Shown here: one piece after another, positions 59,691-64,000 of the stretch | Position numbering within the stretch: position 1 is the first letter of the stretch | Layout: every line of letters begins with the position of its first letter | Assembly: GCA_930367205.1 (NCBI GenBank) | Contig: OV884014.1 | Span: forward strand, 107,366,638-107,430,637 | Direction of reading: 5' to 3' | Source of the DNA: Acanthosoma haemorrhoidale | Lineage: Eukaryota > Arthropoda > Insecta > Hemiptera > Acanthosomatidae | Length of the DNA: 64,000 bases | Notes under the pieces: model-generated | Databases searched by the model: none | Seen by the model: the letters and a program-made list of their open reading frames with translations, nothing else | What the model was told of the DNA's origin: nothing | Translations under genes and position numbers: made by a program

Positions 59691-62600
59691 TATATTGATT
59701 TATTCTTTATTTCTGTATCTCTTCAACACTTGTATCCCTAAATCAAATAGGTGGAAAAATCTACTGGAAAGTACAATATACACACATAACATGTAGGTGT
59801 TTTACACTTAAGTAAATAATAAATATAATCGTAGTAAATAATTACTAGTATAAGTATATTTATTTATATGTACTAAATACAATTGGATAGAAATAATTGA
59901 GGTAAAATATTCCATATGAATAATAAAAGACACAAATAAACAAATTCAATTCTGGCCAATAGAAATGAAATAATACGTCACACACTAACAAAAACAATAA
60001 AGCATATAAATCAATTTGAAAAATTACTTAGAATGGTACAGCCATAATAAAAAATAGACAGAATGTAAGATTAGAAAAAATACTATTACTGGTGACAACT
60101 TTTTTACAAGGTTTTCTACATCTGCCCTGAGAAAACTGTGAAGGCTAACCATACAAAATGGTAAGTAGCGGTCAAAATGGAAAATATCTGGATAAAAAAA
60201 CAAACAATTTATGTCAACGATTTATGTTGTGGAATTATCACATTACATTTATATTACATTACATATTGAGGCGAGAGATCTCTCATAACGAGATATTAAA
60301 TAAATAATGGAATGTAAACCAAGTCTATCAACATTCCTAACTTTAACCTAAATGGTTAATAGCTTAATGGGGATTTGCCTAAGTATCTGAGACGAAGCTT
60401 TAAACAATTATAAAATATTAACAGAGAGAGGGGTGGGAGAACCTCATTTGGACCCTGAGGTGGGCCCCTCGAAGTCCTTTATCCATCTGAATCGAGGTTG
60501 GTCACACCTAGCGGATCAACATCCAACACACATCAGCACGTTAGGCAAATAATATCTTTGACCTCAGTAAATTACATTGTACTAACTATACACCAATGTG
60601 TTAGCTACCATTCATATTTAGATAGCATTTCATATCTAACACATTCATTCATATAAAATAATAATAAATTCTATTATAAAACAAACGTTTGACTTATCGT
60701 CATAGTTTCATAACCAGACGTCTCTACAGCCATATAATACCAGGTAAAATCAATCAACATTAATAATATTAAATTAATCATAGCATCAATTGATTCGGTT
60801 AAGGTCCAATTCGACGTCATGAATAAGGCCTCCAGCATTAATTAATTTGTGTTCGAAGACAGTAATCATACCAGGCGCTATCTGCCTAAAGGCTTTTCTT
60901 AATTGATTCGTCTTAATTATGTCATCAAAAATCGTGTCCGAAAAAATCTATTAAAAAAAAAACAAAAATGTGAAATTCACAGTGGCGAGAAGTTGACTAA
61001 ATAAAATTCACCCAACCTCCTTCAAATGCATCTGCGCATAGCAGAATGAGGAGAGAGCTGTCAATTCTTGTTCATTTTTCACATATTGTATTAAATTCAA
61101 GGGGTTTAGAAAGAAAAAAAAAAAAAAAAATAGTGGATAGAATTCCTCCTATCCCTTCATACTTTTCCTATAGCTCAAAATTATTAATAAACAAAAATAT
61201 AAACATTTTTGCCTCGATGCAACATGACAATAAAGGTAAGTGATATAATATTTTATTATAAAGTCAGTGATTTTTACATTTTGTATCTGTAAATAGAGAT
61301 ACAAAAAGTAAAACTTTTTACTACCTTTTTTAGTTCTGTCAGCAACTAGCAAGCCCATCAGAACTATTTATTCAACTACTAAAAGAAGTATTTATTCAAC
61401 TACTAAAACAAGTATTTATTCTATAATTAATTTATTATTGACAATGCTAACAATATCTCAACCCACACAAGGGGTATAAATTCACCTTCAAATTTCTTGA
61501 AAGGCAGTCTACTTCCAACAAGGGCAGTCTATCCTGTCCACGCCGGATATGTTTATTTATCATTTCTATATATTTGCTGTTTTCTAACTATCATATAAAC
61601 AACGGTTTTGCTGTTGCCACGGCTCTAAAGTAATAAATCATTGTTTTATTATCGAAGTACACATTACTTATTAAATAACTAACATCTGTGGTGCTTGGCT
61701 AAAAGGGATAAGTACCTTCTTTACAACATTAAATAAAAAAAAACAGGTTTGTGAAAGTTTTTTTTTTGTTACTATTACTATTAAATAAATTTATAGAATT
61801 TATGAAAAGGAGAACAAAAGCCCCCCAAATAGCTTTTAATATGTAAAAACACACAACTACACTAAAATGCCTTTCACAGAGTTTAAAAGAAACAAAAAAA
61901 GAGTTTGTAAGGGCCTACAAACGAGAGGATTTAATTAGTTTCAGTCAATATAGAAACCAAATTTGAACAATTTAGTAATGAGATATTCAAAACCTCCATC
62001 AGGGTTTCAACTCATTGGATTGGTTTCTTCAGTTTGATCACAGTTGAAACTGTTAAGCTTGATTTAAAAACAATTTCATTGCTCAGTCAAAATTGACGGA
62101 ATTGAGTAGTTTTTGCCAGAGAACCTGAGTTGGCTGAAATAAACACTTGTTCTCTTTAATTACTCGAAGGGTTCGATGTGCAAAATTTGAGAAATTTCCC
62201 TTGAATTAACCACGAGGATAGATATAGTAAATATACACTATTCTATTTTATATATGTACGCGTTATATATGTAAATTAAAATATATTTATATTACGGTGA
62301 TAATTTAATTTAATTAATAACGAAGCCAAGTGTCCAGGCTATTTCACTGGAAGCTCCAATTACCTTCGAACCAACGACATCCAGTTAATAAAAACTCAAA
62401 CGTTACATAAATATATGGGAATTGTGTATGTATATATATTGATTAAATGTGCAATTTTGGGTTTATATAGGTGCACAAGTTATGGGTCCTTATGGTCCGT
62501 AATGTTAAAGGGTGATTTACCCGGGGAGTTTCCATCACTTTTCCTGCATTTGTGACGCTTACTGTAAGCAAGACATTTGTCACTTTAAAGTCATCAACTG

Positions 62601-62861
62601 AGACTAGAGATGAAATAGTAAGCACGGCTACAGCTGCGGGAAACTGAATTATTTTATGGAAGGGGGGGTGAAACTTGGAGGGGGGGATTTCCAAGGAGGG
62701 TTCAAAGAGGGTTGGCGGCCAATCCACTGATTCTAATTATTGTCGCTTAAACATTCAACACGTCTTTTTTTTCAATACCGAAATCCTGAAAATTTTACGG
62801 GATGCATACATATAAAGTTAAAATAAGCCTTATGTCATAACGACGGCTGGTATTTATATGT
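59691..62861. other. AT-rich non-coding stretch
   Basis: No supported gene. A frame at 62443-62727 (minus) is unrecognised. A 24-bp tandem repeat lies at 61365-61424 and an A16-18 run near 61113-61130. Confidence 0.45.
61365..61424. repeat. 24-bp tandem repeat, 2.5 copies
   Basis: 'tatttattcaactactaaaa' plus 'gaag' or 'caag' recurs at 61365 and 61389, with a partial copy at 61413. Confidence 0.75.
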
Positions 62862-63695
62862 AGTTACATATTTTTGCCAGAGCAAAATATTTGCTGTACC
62901 ATCGATTACTACACTTTCTAAGGTACTTTAAGTAAATTTAGGTTGTTTTTACATACATATATTACGTAATTTTACATAGATTACATATTTCTTACATAGT
63001 ATTCCATATTTTGTCACAAAGATGATATTTCTTTGGGAGTTACACATACTTCTTTTTAAATGAAAATAAAGTCAGTGCATTCAGTTAAAAGATGAGAATT
63101 TCGGAGAAATGATAATCTGCTTGAGTTGTATTCTTGGAACAGGTGGCCAATTAGAGCATTATTATTTATAAGTATTATTTATTTGGACAATTAGACTGAG
63201 AATTGTTTACTTTTCTAAATTTACCCAATTCCTTACCTTAACTCTCATAATTTTTATTAATCTCTGCAGTGTAATGATCGACTAAGAGAACTCGTTTATA
63301 ACTTAGTTATTCTTAATTAAATAATGTAGTTGTTAATAATACATTAATAAACTCTAAATATTTTGACCATTAAGTGCATAGGAAGGTGAAGAATGAAAGT
63401 AGTAAAAAAAATAAATAAATATAACTATGATTTAAGAACACGTTATAATATATTGGCACGTAATTAAACTTTTTTTTTTTGCCCTTCCTGAGGCTGAGCC
63501 TCAAACGGGCTTAACCCGTAATTAAACTTATTACACAAAGAAAAGTACATACAACGAGAAACACCCGTCTCGTACTTTGTGATGTAGAATTACTGATCAC
63601 CTTGCCCAGAAATGCAAAGATCAAACCCACGAACATGTCCGAACCTGCAGTTCGGCTGTTTCCAATATCGAGCAATAGTTAAAAACATGTTGTAA
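62862..63695. repeat. dispersed ~1 kb repeat, copy B
   Basis: Same order and orientation as 2115-3205: 'gctgtaccatcgattactac', 'gttacacatacttcttttta' with ~150 nearly identical bases, 'cacgttataatatat', and the G+C-richer end with 'gatcaaacccacga'. Copy B lacks a few hundred bases found in copy A (around 2680-2950), and carries a small insertion at 63472-63516. A ~50-bp stretch ending 'attaataaac' occurs at about 63308-63355 and again at 63761-63810, just past this copy. Confidence 0.75.
63472..63516 (-). mobile_element. 45-bp SINE-like insertion with target duplication
   Basis: Flanked by CGTAATTAAACTT at 63459-63471 and again at 63517-63529, a perfect 13-bp duplication. The insert read on the minus strand is G+C-rich (GGTTAAGCCCG, then GAGGCTCAGCCTCAGG, then GGGC) followed by about ten A. 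Copy A of the host repeat has one uninterrupted 'cacgtaattaatctta' at the equivalent position (near 3006), a natural empty site. It is probably a 5'-truncated or very short SINE mobilised by a LINE. Confidence 0.75.
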
Positions 63696-64000
63696 TATTG
63701 TTATTTATTTACATGAAGGTATTTATAAATTACATTCATAACAAATTATATATAGTTAATTATTCTTAATTAATTAATGTAGTTGTTAATAACACATTAA
63801 TAAACACTAAAAAAGGACCGATTTGAAGAAACACTATCTTGACTTATGGTGGCTACTTCAACCATTATCAACAAGATGGGGGGGGGGGGCATGGTTAGAA
63901 GCAGCTGAATACTACTGCAAGAGCTTTGATTCAATAAAAGACGTTCTGTCAAAAGTTGATTTTTATTGCACTACACCAGTCAACAAAGGCATAGTCACAG
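63696..64000. other. AT-rich end of window
   Basis: No gene. Contains the second ~50-bp repeat copy (63761-63810) and a G12 run at 63878-63889. Confidence 0.45.

Overview
The window is AT-rich arthropod (most likely insect) nuclear DNA: about one third G+C by eye, long gene-free stretches, retrotransposon debris, tandem arrays, and one clear developmental transcription-factor exon. The arthropod reading rests on that exon, a buttonhead/Sp-family protein of the Sp6-9 (Sp8/9) class with insect-like N-terminal motifs, and on Jockey-type LINE remnants. No species can be named from the sequence alone, and nothing bacterial or viral is evident.

Layout. Positions 1-16600 are mostly non-coding, with a ~1 kb dispersed repeat (2115-3205), a three-copy 157-bp tandem repeat (3384-3850) and LINE 3' debris. 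Positions 16777-26248 are one uninterrupted satellite: 148 head-to-tail copies of a 64-bp monomer, each carrying a perfect 8-bp inverted repeat. Positions 26249-32344 hold a small element with inverted ends, a tRNA-like relic and a compact GC-rich palindromic patch. Positions 32375-34336 are a second array, 21 copies of a 93-bp unit; because 93 is divisible by 3 and one minus-strand frame has no stop, it mimics a 674-codon gene. Positions 34500-44430 hold repeats, one speculative exon and LINE fragments, including a frameshifted Jockey reverse-transcriptase tail (43250-43560).

The only secure gene is the last coding exon of an Sp8/9-like zinc-finger factor (44433-45350, plus strand), with a splice acceptor directly in front and a 3'UTR of about 1.5 kb. 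Its upstream exon, expected to encode the first few residues, was not found. If it lies left of the window, the satellite and the 93-bp array sit inside the large first intron; that is inference. Downstream, a short probable terminal exon (59296-59341) is followed by an AT-rich 3'UTR-like stretch with three Pumilio-type motifs, suggesting the end of a second plus-strand gene whose identity is unknown.

The right third also holds an inverted duplication with ~440-bp arms (54353-55745), a poly(A)-tailed retroelement end (50626-51060), and a second copy of the ~1 kb dispersed repeat (62862-63695). That copy is interrupted by a tiny 45-bp insertion with a 13-bp target duplication, and the first copy serves as its empty site. 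No CRISPR array, rRNA gene or confident intact tRNA gene was seen.
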